A stretch of 64,000 nucleotides of DNA from Kribbella aluminosa (GTDB taxonomy: Bacteria; Actinomycetota; Actinomycetes; Propionibacteriales; Kribbellaceae). A model generated the notes under the pieces. It did no database searches. It had not been told where the DNA came from and was given only the letters and a program-made list of their open reading frames with translations. Each line of letters starts with the position of its first letter. Position 1 is the stretch's first letter. A program made the position numbers and the translations under genes. Where the stretch lies: NCBI RefSeq assembly GCF_017876295.1, contig NZ_JAGINT010000001.1, forward strand, positions 2,108,001 to 2,172,000. Reading direction: 5' to 3'. Of the stretch, positions 25,446-33,479 are shown piece by piece.

Positions 25446-26729
25446 ATGAGGATTGCCAAGGGTTTGCGGCTCGCTGTCGCGCTGGGCCTGCTGGCCACCG
25501 GCGCTGCCGCGTGCGGCGGGGGCAGTGGCTCCGGGGGCTCCGGCGGCAAGGTCGAGCTGACGCTGCTGAGCCACTACAGCGACGGCCCGTCCAAGGAAGG
25601 CCTGGACAAGATGATCCAGGAGTGGAACAAGGAGAACCCGAAGATCCAGGTGAAGTCGCAGGTGGTCAAGTTCGACGACCTGCTGACCACGATGACGGTC
25701 CGGCAGACCGGCGGCCGCGGCGCGGACATCGTCAGCGCGTACGGCCTGTGGGGCGGCCAGCTGATGAAGGCGAACGTCGTGGCCAAGGTGCCGGACGACA
25801 TCGCGACCAAGATCAAGGCGGAGTACAGCCCGGCGGCGCTCGGCGCGGTCACCACCGGCGGCACGCTGCTCGGGTACCCGACCGAGCTGAACACCTACGT
25901 GCTGTTCTACAACAAGAAGATCCTCGCGGCGGCCGGGATCAGCAAGCCGCCGTCGACCTGGGCGGAGCTCGCGGACGCCGCCAAGAAGACCGTGAAGCGT
26001 GATGCCAACGGCAACATCCAGGTCGAGGGCCTGAGCCTGATCCAGGACGGCGACAACAAGTCGGTGCACCCGTTCCTGTCGCTGCTCGACTCCGCCGGCG
26101 GCAAGTTCCTCGCTCCCGACGGTACGGCGCAGTTCGACGACGCCGCGGGCAAGGCGGCGCTGAAGTTCGAGGCGGACCTGGCGGCCGCGAAGGCGACCAA
26201 CCCGTCGATCATGCCGACCAAGCAGTTCCGCAGCGGCGGCGTCGCGATGGCGATCCAGGCCGGCTGGTGGATCGGCAGCCTGAAGAACCAGATGAAGGAC
26301 AAGTACTCCGACGTCGGCGTCGCCGCGATCCCCGGCCCGACGCCGGGCAGCAAGGGATCGCTGGCGTACGGGTTCTTCATGGGCGTGAACCAGCGCAGCA
26401 AGCACGCCGACGAGGCGTGGAAGTTCCTCACCTGGATGAACGAGCACAAGACGCCGGACGGCAAGGTCACCGAGACCGGCAAGTGGCTGGCCGACCAGGG
26501 CCTGATCCCGCCGCGGACCGCGGACCAGGAGGAGTACAAGAAGTCGCTGTCCGACCCGAACCTGGCGCCGATCTACGAGGCGGCGACGTACGCGATGGCC
26601 GAGCCGAACCAGCCCGGGGCCTACGAGGCGAAGACGGCGCTGCACAACGCGATCATGGGAGTGCTTGCCGACGGCAAGAACCCCGACGACGCGCTGGCGC
26701 AGGCGGCGAAGGCGGTCAAGCCGCAATGA
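25446..26729 (+). CDS. Sugar ABC transporter (CUT1), substrate-binding lipoprotein
   Basis: 427 residues from ATG 25446, six bases after AAGGA; ATG at 25440 is too close. The signal MRIAKGLRLAVALGLLATGA ends at an AAC lipobox-like cysteine (residue 24). Family 1 extracellular binding protein: ADIVSAYGLWGGQLMKANVV, YPTELNTYVLFYNKKIL, VAMAIQAGWWIG. Ligand unknown, plausibly a muropeptide-derived or amino sugar from context. Overlaps the first permease by four bases. Confidence 0.92.
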   Translation: MRIAKGLRLAVALGLLATGAAACGGGSGSGGSGGKVELTLLSHYSDGPSKEGLDKMIQEWNKENPKIQVKSQVVKFDDLLTTMTVRQTGGRGADIVSAYGLWGGQLMKANVVAKVPDDIATKIKAEYSPAALGAVTTGGTLLGYPTELNTYVLFYNKKILAAAGISKPPSTWAELADAAKKTVKRDANGNIQVEGLSLIQDGDNKSVHPFLSLLDSAGGKFLAPDGTAQFDDAAGKAALKFEADLAAAKATNPSIMPTKQFRSGGVAMAIQAGWWIGSLKNQMKDKYSDVGVAAIPGPTPGSKGSLAYGFFMGVNQRSKHADEAWKFLTWMNEHKTPDGKVTETGKWLADQGLIPPRTADQEEYKKSLSDPNLAPIYEAATYAMAEPNQPGAYEAKTALHNAIMGVLADGKNPDDALAQAAKAVKPQ

Positions 26730-27673
26730 CGACCGCGGTCTCCCGGGTCGGCGACAGTCGCACGGCGGCGGCGCCGGCCCGGCGGCTCGGCAGGCTGCAG
26801 CGCGAGGGGCGGGCGGCTTACCTGTTCCTGTCCCCGGCGCTGCTGTTCTTCTGCGTGTTCCTGATCCTGCCGTTCGTCTTCGCGATCATCCTCGCGTTCT
26901 CGGACTGGGGCGGCTTCGACCTCGGCACGCTGAAGTGGGCGGGTGCGGCGAACTTCCGCGACGTGCTGAGCTTCAACGGCACCTTCGTGAAGCCGATCCT
27001 GGTGAACACACTGCTGTTCGCGTTCGGGTCGGTGTTCCTGGCCACGTTCGGGTCGGTACTCGTTGCCTACTGCATCGACCGGCTGTCGTTCCAGGGCTTC
27101 TGGCGGGTGCTGTACTTCCTCCCGGTGGTCGCCACGGTGGTGGCCATCGGCAACGTGTGGAAGATGATGTACCAGCCGGCCGGGATGATCAACGGCGTAC
27201 TCAACAAGCTTGGCGTGAACAGCATCGGGTTCCTGTCCGACGCGTCGTACGCACTGCCGTCGGTGACCGTCGTCCAGGCCTGGGCGTCGATCGGCGGCGC
27301 CGTACTGATCCTGACCGCCGGGCTGAAGGCGATCCCGGAGATGTACTACGAGGCGGCCGAGGTGGACGGCGCGAACTCGTGGCACATGTTCTGGTCGATC
27401 ACACTGCCGTTGCTGCGGCCGGCGTTGCTGTTCGTGCTGATCACGCAGTTCATCGGCGGGCTGCAGTCGTTCGCGCTGATCATCGTGATGACCGGGGACG
27501 GCGGGCCGGTGAACGCGACCAACGTGGCCGCGTTCGAGATGTACCAGCGGGCGTTCAAGTACGGCGCCTGGGGGACGGCGAGCGCGATGGCGATGGTGCT
27601 GTTCGTGATCATCCTGGCGATCACGCTGCTGCAGCTGTGGATCGCCCGGCGGCGCGGGGAGGAGACCTCGTGA
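26726..27673 (+). CDS. Sugar ABC transporter (CUT1), permease 1 (MalF-like)
   Basis: 315 residues. N-terminal cytoplasmic Arg/Ala-rich region, then six membrane segments beginning with YLFLSPALLFFCVFLILPFV. The EAA motif is YYEAAEVDGANSWHMFWSIT followed by LPLLRPALLF. ATG 26726 overlaps the binding-protein stop (ATGA) and the 3' end overlaps permease 2 (GTGA), so subunits are made in step. No ATPase gene is present in the operon. Confidence 0.93.
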   Translation: MTTAVSRVGDSRTAAAPARRLGRLQREGRAAYLFLSPALLFFCVFLILPFVFAIILAFSDWGGFDLGTLKWAGAANFRDVLSFNGTFVKPILVNTLLFAFGSVFLATFGSVLVAYCIDRLSFQGFWRVLYFLPVVATVVAIGNVWKMMYQPAGMINGVLNKLGVNSIGFLSDASYALPSVTVVQAWASIGGAVLILTAGLKAIPEMYYEAAEVDGANSWHMFWSITLPLLRPALLFVLITQFIGGLQSFALIIVMTGDGGPVNATNVAAFEMYQRAFKYGAWGTASAMAMVLFVIILAITLLQLWIARRRGEETS

Positions 27674-28548
27674 GACGACGTGGTGGCAAGTTCCCGTGGG
27701 TCGCGTACCTGGTGGTGATCCTCGGCGCGGTGGCGATGGTGATGCCGTTCCTCGACATGGTGATGAGCTCGTTCAAGGGCGCGGGCGAGTACGGCGTGAT
27801 CCCGTACAAGCTGCTGCCGTCGTCGTTCAACCTGGACAACTACCGGGAGGCGTTCTCGCAGCTGGAGCTGCCGCGGCTGTTCCGGAACAGCGTGATCGTG
27901 ACGGTTTCCGTGACGGTGTCGGTGCTGGTGACCTCGTCGATGGCGGGGTACGCGCTGGCCAAGCTGCGGTTCCGTGGGCGCGCGGTGATCTTCCGGTTCA
28001 TCCTCGCGACGATGATGCTGCCGCCGTTCCTGCTGCTGATCCCGACGTTCCTGATCATGCTCAACTGGCCGCTCGCCGGTGGCAACGACATCCTCGGGCG
28101 CGGCGGCGACGGCGGGCTGACCACCAGCCTGGTGGCGCTGATCCTGCCGTTCACGGTCAGTGGTTTCGGTATTTTCCTGATGCGGCAGTTCATGGTGTCG
28201 CTGCCGGACGAGATGCTCGAGGCGGCCAAGATCGACGGCGCGAACCAGTGGCAGACCTGGCGGCTGATCGTGCTGCCGCAGACCAAGCCGGTGGCGATCA
28301 CGCTCGGGCTGATCACGTTCATCGGCACCTGGAACGAGTACATCTGGACGCTGCTGATCTCGTCGTCCGACCCCTCGTTGCAGACGTTGCCGGTCGGGAT
28401 CCAGCTGCTGCAGAGCTTCCTCGACCCGGACCGCACGATGCCGATCGTGATGGCCGGGCTGGTGATCAGCACGCTGCCGGTGCTGGTCGTGTTCCTGCTG
28501 TTCCAGAAGTACTACGTGCGTGGCGTCGTACTCAGTGGCCTGAAATGA
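27670..28548 (+). CDS. Sugar ABC transporter (CUT1), permease 2 (MalG-like)
   Basis: 292 residues starting GTG 27670. Six membrane segments; the EAA motif is MLEAAKIDGANQWQTWRLIV followed by LPQTKPVAI, and the C-terminus FLLFQKYYVRGVVLSGLK is typical of MalG-type permeases. As no ATPase follows, energy is probably supplied by a shared MsiK-type ATPase encoded elsewhere, as in other actinobacterial CUT1 systems. Confidence 0.93.
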   Translation: MRRRGGKFPWVAYLVVILGAVAMVMPFLDMVMSSFKGAGEYGVIPYKLLPSSFNLDNYREAFSQLELPRLFRNSVIVTVSVTVSVLVTSSMAGYALAKLRFRGRAVIFRFILATMMLPPFLLLIPTFLIMLNWPLAGGNDILGRGGDGGLTTSLVALILPFTVSGFGIFLMRQFMVSLPDEMLEAAKIDGANQWQTWRLIVLPQTKPVAITLGLITFIGTWNEYIWTLLISSSDPSLQTLPVGIQLLQSFLDPDRTMPIVMAGLVISTLPVLVVFLLFQKYYVRGVVLSGLK

Positions 28549-28558
28549 GGAGCGTCCT

Positions 28559-29317
28559 ATGACCAGCAATGCAACCCGCTCGGTGCTGGCGATCGGCGGA
28601 CACATCGGCGACATGGATCTGACCGCCGGTCCGACGCTCGCGAAGCTCGTACTGGAGGGCGCGTCGGCGACCATCGTCGCGCTCACCCCCGGCGAGCGCG
28701 GCCACCCGCGGATGACGCCGGCCGACTACCGGAAGCAGAAGATCGCGGAGGGGTCCGCGTTCGCGGCGGCGATCGGCGCGGACTTCCAGGTGCTCGACCA
28801 CAGCGACGGGTTCCTGCCGGCCACCGACGACGTGGCGCTGGAGCTGGCCCGGATCATCCGGGAGAAGCAGCCGGACACGATCATCACGCACTGGAAGCAC
28901 TCGATCCACAGCGACCACGAGCACACCGCCCAGGTGGCCGAACGCGCCCGCTTCCTGGCCGGCCTCCCGATCGAGTCGGACGAGGACTTCAAGGCGCTGA
29001 CGCCGTACGCCGAACTGGCGGCCCGCGTGGCCGAGCTGCCGCGGCACGGCGTCCGTACCTTCATGCACGCCGAGAACTGGGAGGACATGGAGGGCTTCAC
29101 GCCCACCCGGTACGTCCCGATCTCCGACGAGGCCTTCTACCGCTGGGTCTCCGCCATCCGCCACCAGGCCTTCGCCCGCGGCGAGACCTACGGCTTCCGC
29201 TACATCGACTACTACACAGCCCTGATGACCACCCGCGGCTGCCTGGCCGGCTACCCCCGGGCCTGCGCCTTCCACACCAGCCCAACCCCCGAAGTCAGCA
29301 AACTGGCAGGCCCGTAG
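28559..29317 (+). CDS. PIG-L/LmbE-like deacetylase with altered zinc motif
   Basis: 252 residues. Family features: VLAIGGHIGDMDL at the N-terminus in place of the usual AHPDDE, TPGERGHPRMT, and THWKHSIHSDHEHTAQVAER for the C-terminal zinc histidine. In MshB the first motif gives zinc ligands His13 and Asp16 and base Asp15; here the base position is Gly. Whether it still de-N-acetylates an amino sugar is open. It ends the namZ operon, 10 bp after permease 2, preceded by GGAGCG. Confidence 0.82.
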   Translation: MTSNATRSVLAIGGHIGDMDLTAGPTLAKLVLEGASATIVALTPGERGHPRMTPADYRKQKIAEGSAFAAAIGADFQVLDHSDGFLPATDDVALELARIIREKQPDTIITHWKHSIHSDHEHTAQVAERARFLAGLPIESDEDFKALTPYAELAARVAELPRHGVRTFMHAENWEDMEGFTPTRYVPISDEAFYRWVSAIRHQAFARGETYGFRYIDYYTALMTTRGCLAGYPRACAFHTSPTPEVSKLAGP

Positions 29318-29335
29318 CCGTGGCTCCCGCGGCGT

Positions 29336-30103
29336 TCAAGTGCGGAGCGTGAGGATCTGGGCGAGGGTGCCGATCGGGCCGTGGGTGTCGTGGAGGACGC
29401 TGCTTGTCAGGCCGATGCCGGTGGGTCCGAACGTGACGGTGGTGTCGAAGCCGACCCAGTCGCCGCGCGGTTCGGCGAACAGGTGTGCCGTGAGGTCGAC
29501 GTTCGGGAACGCCACCTCCTTCGGGTCCGCCCGTACCGTCATCCCGTTCGCGATGTCGAACAGCCCGGCGGCGCGGGCGAGCGGGCTGACGTCCTCCTCG
29601 TCGATCAGGCGCACCGCCGTACGGACCCAGAACGCGGCCCGCCCCGGCTCCACCTGCTCCCGCCGTACGTCGGCCGACTCGATGAACCCACCCGGCCACA
29701 CCGACGACGGATCCCACGGCGCCATGTCCTCCGCGGGCGTGATCTTCGGGTACGCCGTACCCCGCAAAGCCGCGGTATCACCGGGCCGCAGCAACCACGC
29801 CCGCAGCAGGACCGCGTCCCGCCCGCCGTGGCTGAGCGCCGCCTCCACCAGCTCCACGGTCCGCCCGGGCCGGACGACCCGCACCCGCACGTCCACCACC
29901 TCGATCGGGATCGTCCCGAGAATGTCGTACGACAACCGCCCGACCACGATCCCGTCCGTACGCCGCGCGTCCCGATCCCGCTCGACCACATGCACCAGCA
30001 GCCCGAGCGCAGGCGCGATGTGCTGGGTCGCGGTGTCCCACGCCCCACCGACCTCCTCGGTCGCGCGGTACGCGGCATCGCCGACCCGTTCGAAGTAGGC
30101 CAT
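29336..30103 (-). CDS. Acyl-CoA thioesterase-like protein (double hot-dog)
   Basis: 255 residues of the TesB-like thioesterase superfamily: AWDTATQHIAPALGLLVHVV and GRLSYDILGTIPIEVVDVRV in the first half, NVDLTAHLFAEPRGDWVGFD and GPTGIGLTSSVLHDTHGPIG in the second. It would hydrolyse medium or branched acyl-CoA esters. It converges on the namZ operon with only 18 bp between stops and is otherwise alone. ATG at 30101-30103, with GGAGG just upstream. Confidence 0.85.
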   Translation of the reverse strand: MAYFERVGDAAYRATEEVGGAWDTATQHIAPALGLLVHVVERDRDARRTDGIVVGRLSYDILGTIPIEVVDVRVRVVRPGRTVELVEAALSHGGRDAVLLRAWLLRPGDTAALRGTAYPKITPAEDMAPWDPSSVWPGGFIESADVRREQVEPGRAAFWVRTAVRLIDEEDVSPLARAAGLFDIANGMTVRADPKEVAFPNVDLTAHLFAEPRGDWVGFDTTVTFGPTGIGLTSSVLHDTHGPIGTLAQILTLRT

Positions 30104-30197
30104 CCGGTCGAACCTCCTCGGCGTACGTGGGATGACACGGTACCGCTGGCCTCATCGACCAATGGACAGGATCCCGGCGGGACGCATGGATCGGGTC

Positions 30198-30283
30198 GCT
30201 GGTCAGGGGCGAGCTTCCGTAGTGCGACTGGTCAGGGAGAGCGTTCGTAGTGCGGCTGGTCAGGGGTGGGCTTCCGTGGTGCG
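30198..30283. repeat. Three tandem 28-29 bp repeats spanning the AraC 2 stop codon
   Basis: Units at 30198-30226, 30227-30254 and 30255-30283 share [G/A]CTGGTCAGGG at the start and GTAGTGCG or GTGGTGCG at the end. The third unit contains the last codons (RTTEAHP) and the stop of the minus-strand AraC gene, so the other two are downstream copies of that gene's 3' end. Confidence 0.85.
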
Positions 30284-30997
30284 CAGGGCGCCGGGGGCGG
30301 AGCCGGTCGCGGACTTGACGTGGCGGGAGAGGTGGCTGACCGAGTGGTAGCCGGTCAGGTCGGCGACGGCCTGCAGGGGGAGCGTCGAGTTGCGGATGTG
30401 GGCGAGTGCGTGGCGGAGGCGTACGGCCTGGAGAGCCGCCTGCGGGCTGGTGTTGCGCAGGCGGGCGAACGCGGCGCGCAGCCCCGACGTGGAGATGCCG
30501 AGGTCTCTGGCGACGTCGGCGATCCGCAGCCCGATGGCGAAGCGTTCCTCGAACAGTTGCTCAGCTTGGGCGACGAGCTGTTCGGCGGGCGTCGGTGGTG
30601 GGGCGGCGGCGCGGCGGAGGCGGATGTCGAGCTCGGTCAGCAGGATCGCGCGCAGCTCGTCGCTGTCGGTCTCGCGGACGAGCGCGTCGAACACCCGGCG
30701 CAGGGTGTGGTCGGTGTCGTCGTAGCACCGGCGCGGCCACGGGTGGTTGCTTGCAGCATCTACCTGGAGGAAGCGGTTCGCGTAACCGGTGCGGCTCTGT
30801 TCGGCGTGCCAGGTGTTCGGTGGGGTGAGCAGGACGGTGCCGGGCGTGGCGTCGTACGTCTCGTCGCCGACAGGGCAGGTGATGCGGCCGCGAACGTAGT
30901 ACACGAGTTCCCAGGACGTGTGGGCGTGCGACGGGTAGTCCTTGCCCGCGGCGGCGGTGTGGACGCCGGCGCCGAGGAGTCGTGGCGATTTGTGCAT
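30260..30997 (-). CDS. AraC-family transcriptional regulator 2
   Basis: 245 residues from ATG 30997 (ATG 31018 would add seven residues, MQKTTGL; an earlier start would run through the divergent gene). N-terminal cupin: YPSHAHTSWELVYYVRGRIT, VLLTPPNTWHAEQ. C-terminal double HTH: RIADVARDLGISTSGLRAAF and PLQAVADLTGYHSVSHLSRH. It is divergent from PhyH 2 across an 85-bp gap with a perfect palindrome, so it probably regulates that gene. The 3' end lies in a tandem repeat. Confidence 0.88.
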   Translation of the reverse strand: MHKSPRLLGAGVHTAAAGKDYPSHAHTSWELVYYVRGRITCPVGDETYDATPGTVLLTPPNTWHAEQSRTGYANRFLQVDAASNHPWPRRCYDDTDHTLRRVFDALVRETDSDELRAILLTELDIRLRRAAAPPPTPAEQLVAQAEQLFEERFAIGLRIADVARDLGISTSGLRAAFARLRNTSPQAALQAVRLRHALAHIRNSTLPLQAVADLTGYHSVSHLSRHVKSATGSAPGALRTTEAHP

Positions 30998-31034
30998 AAG
31001 CCCTGTCGTCTTCTGCATTGTTTCTCTGCTGGGT

Positions 31035-31058
31035 CGGATCGATGCTGGCATCGATCCG
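31035..31058. promoter_or_regulatory. Perfect palindrome between AraC 2 and PhyH 2
   Basis: CGGATCGATGC and GCATCGATCCG form an 11-bp perfect inverted repeat around a TG centre. It sits midway between the two divergent starts (30997 and 31083), the natural place for an operator controlling both. Confidence 0.6.
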
Positions 31059-31082
31059 TGCATCTTGGGAAGGGACAGCTCG

Positions 31083-31844
31083 ATGGATATGCAGACCGCG
31101 TTGCGCGAGCTCGGCGTGACCGACGACGTACTGACGCCGGCCGAGAAGGAACAGCTGGACCGCGACGGGTTCCTTCCGCTGGAGGGGATCCTGTCGGCGG
31201 AGGAAGTGTCCGCGATCGTCAAACGCCTCGCCGAACTGACCGCGGCCGAGGGAGACCGGGCCGGCCTCGAAGTACACCAGGAGAAGGGCACGGACCGGCT
31301 GGCGGACCTGGTGAACAAGGACCCGATGTTCGAGGTCTGCTTCAGCCATCCGCGGGTGCTGGCCGCGATGCACCACGTGCTCGGCGAGTTCCGCCTGTCG
31401 TCCCTCAACAGCCGCGCAGCCCTATCCGGCCAGGGCCACCAGGCCCTCCACACCGACTTCGGCCACCCCGTCGAACCCGGCGCCTACCAGGTCTGCAACT
31501 CCATCTGGCTCCTCGACGACTTCACCCCCGAGAACGGCGCCACCCGAGTGGTCCCCGGCTCCCACCGCCGCGGCACCATGCCCGCCGACGAAATGCCCGA
31601 CCCCGCCGCCCCACACCCCGACGAAATCCAGCTGACCGCCCCCGCGGGCACGGTCGTCATCTTCAACAGCCACCTCTGGCACGGCGGCACCCAGAACCAC
31701 ACCCAATCTCCGCGCCGAGCCCTCCACTCCTACTTCACCCACCGCCACCTACCCCAGCAACTGGACCAGCAGACCTACCTCCGCGTAAACACCTACAACC
31801 GCCTAACCCCCGCCCAACACTTCATCCTCGACGTCACCGGTTAG
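31083..31844 (+). CDS. Phytanoyl-CoA dioxygenase (PhyH) family protein 2
   Basis: 253 residues from ATG 31083, preceded by GGGAAGGGA. Iron ligands HTD in ALHTDFGHP, distal histidine in FNSHLWHGGTQN, 2-oxoglutarate arginine in SPRRALHSYF; VVPGSHRRG is also typical. Sequence differs strongly from PhyH 1, so it is not a recent duplicate, yet the gene order (divergent AraC) is the same. The substrate is unknown. The stop codon lies in a 21-bp tandem duplication. Confidence 0.87.
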   Translation: MDMQTALRELGVTDDVLTPAEKEQLDRDGFLPLEGILSAEEVSAIVKRLAELTAAEGDRAGLEVHQEKGTDRLADLVNKDPMFEVCFSHPRVLAAMHHVLGEFRLSSLNSRAALSGQGHQALHTDFGHPVEPGAYQVCNSIWLLDDFTPENGATRVVPGSHRRGTMPADEMPDPAAPHPDEIQLTAPAGTVVIFNSHLWHGGTQNHTQSPRRALHSYFTHRHLPQQLDQQTYLRVNTYNRLTPAQHFILDVTG

Positions 31845-31864
31845 ATCCTCGACGTCACCGGTTA
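31824..31864. repeat. Tandem 21-bp duplication across the PhyH 2 stop codon
   Basis: ATCCTCGACGTCACCGGTTA occurs at 31824-31843 and again at 31845-31864. The first copy contains the stop codon TAG (31842-31844). The second is non-coding. Confidence 0.9.
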
Positions 31865-31928
31865 CCTCGAATCCGTGGAGGTCGGCCCGCGTCAGCCGCC
31901 CAGGTCGGCGCGAATCGCGAGCAATCCA

Positions 31929-32015
31929 AGGGGTTAACCTCTGACATGGCTCCTTCGCCCACTGCATGCCAGGGGCGAAGGAACCATCTCAGGGGCTAAC
32001 CCCTGACATGGCTCC
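31929..32015. repeat. Palindromic repeat pair around a 14/15-bp hairpin
   Basis: A 25-bp block, AGGGGTTAACCTCTGACATG plus GCTCC (31929-31953), recurs at 31991-32015 with 23 of 25 bases the same; the second has the exact palindrome TCAGGGG-CTAA-CCCCTGA (31989-32006). Between them 31946-31960 pairs with 31973-31987 (one mismatch, 12-base loop). The gap separates two convergent genes, so the hairpin can terminate both; the flanking palindromes look like a REP-type element. Confidence 0.7.
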
Positions 32016-32066
32016 CAGACCAGGAGGAACCGGCGGGTAATCCTCCCCAGATGGTCGTTCTGTGCG

Positions 32067-33479
32067 CTACGAAGCGTCGGCTTTGCGGACCCAGACCTCT
32101 CGGATGATGAGGAGGATGGCGGCGGCGGACGGGATGGCGAGGAGGGCGCCTACTACGCCGAGGAGGGCGCCGCCGAGGAGGGCGGCGATGACGGTGACGG
32201 CGCCGGGGATGTCGACCGCGCGGCGCATGATGCGCGGGGCCACCACGTAGTTCTCGATCTGCTGGTAGACGATGCCGTAGATCAGGCAGGCGATGCCGGT
32301 CCAGAGGCCGCCGGTGAAGCCGATCAGGGCGACGGAGGCGACGCCGATGAAACCGCCGACCATCGGGATGAAGTCGCAGAACATCACCACGATCGCCAGC
32401 GCCACGGCGTACTGGCGCAGCCCGATGATCTCCAGGAAGACGAACATCGTGACGCCCGCGCACAGCGCCACCATGAACTGCCCGCTGACGTACCCGCCGA
32501 CCCTGCCGAGCACCTCGTCGCCGAGGATCGAGACGCGCCGGCGACGGGTACGGGGGACCAGGCTGTACACCGCCCGCTTGACCGACGGGAGCGACGCCAG
32601 GAAGTACAGCGTCAGCACCAGGATCGTGAACGTATTGAACAGCGCGCCCGCGACCACTTTGCCGACACCGAGGATGCCGCCGAACGCGCGCTGGGCGAGC
32701 GCCGGGTCCTGGATGTACTCCTGGGCCTTCTGGATGAAGTGGTACTTGTTGTTCAGGTTCGTCAGCGTCTTGGACTTCGCGAGCAGATCCAGATAGCCCG
32801 GCGCGTTATTGATCAGGCTGTTGATCTGGTCGGTGACGACCGGGACGATCGCGAAGCCGACGCCGACGACCGCGAGGATCATCAGCAGGAACACCACGGC
32901 GACCGACAGTCCGCGCTTGAGACCACGGCGCATGAACCATTCGACGAGCGGGTTCAGGCCGACCGCGATGAAGATCGAGACCAGCAGCAGGATCAGTACC
33001 GAGCGTGCCTGGCCGAGGGAGTTCCACAGGCCCCAGGCGACGAGTACGCCGAGCGCCGCGAAGAACCCGAACGTGAACGGGTTGCCGCGCCGGATCGGCG
33101 GACCCGGCTGCCCCATCCCCTCGGACGGGTGCCGCTCTTGGATCAGGAGTTCGTCCGCGATGTCGAGATCCTCGTCGGCCCGGTCGGCCGCGACGCCGGC
33201 ATGTACCGCGGCGGCCTCCGCGCTGTGTGCCGAGCCGTCGGCCTCGCTCGCGGATTCCCGCGCCTTGCCGGCGGCGCCGTTCGCTGCGGTGGCCGAGGTC
33301 TTCGCGTCGTCGGCCGAGTCGTCGGCCTCGTCGGCGGAGGTGTCCGCGTCGGTTGCTGCTCGTTCACTTCTGCCGGCGGCGGCTTCGGCCTTGGCGGCCG
33401 CGGACCGTGCTTCGCGAGTGGCTTCCGCGAGGTCCGCGTCGGTGGTCGCTGTCGAGGTGTCGTCGCCGGGCGGCGTCAC
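32067..33479 (-). CDS. AI-2E-family (PerM) membrane transporter with long Ala/Asp-rich N-terminus
   Basis: 470 residues. The first 125 or so are an Ala/Asp/Glu-rich, probably coiled or disordered cytoplasmic region (ATREARSAAAKAEAAAGRSE). The remainder is the AI-2E transporter family with about eight membrane segments: NPFTFGFFAALGVLVAWGLW, FIAVGLNPLVEWFMRRGLKR, PMVGGFIGVASVALIGFTGG. Substrate unknown; the family spans quorum-signal and Na+/H+ exporters. It starts GTG 33479, overlapping the stop of the DivIVA-like gene, so the two may act together at the membrane. Confidence 0.87.
   Translation of the reverse strand: MTPPGDDTSTATTDADLAEATREARSAAAKAEAAAGRSERAATDADTSADEADDSADDAKTSATAANGAAGKARESASEADGSAHSAEAAAVHAGVAADRADEDLDIADELLIQERHPSEGMGQPGPPIRRGNPFTFGFFAALGVLVAWGLWNSLGQARSVLILLLVSIFIAVGLNPLVEWFMRRGLKRGLSVAVVFLLMILAVVGVGFAIVPVVTDQINSLINNAPGYLDLLAKSKTLTNLNNKYHFIQKAQEYIQDPALAQRAFGGILGVGKVVAGALFNTFTILVLTLYFLASLPSVKRAVYSLVPRTRRRRVSILGDEVLGRVGGYVSGQFMVALCAGVTMFVFLEIIGLRQYAVALAIVVMFCDFIPMVGGFIGVASVALIGFTGGLWTGIACLIYGIVYQQIENYVVAPRIMRRAVDIPGAVTVIAALLGGALLGVVGALLAIPSAAAILLIIREVWVRKADAS

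Noticed and set aside
23366-29317. Mycothiol biosynthesis cluster (double GNAT plus PIG-L protein)
   Set aside because: The GNAT lacks convincing MshD features, the PIG-L protein has a changed active site, and the neighbours are a muramidase and a sugar importer rather than MshA/MshC.
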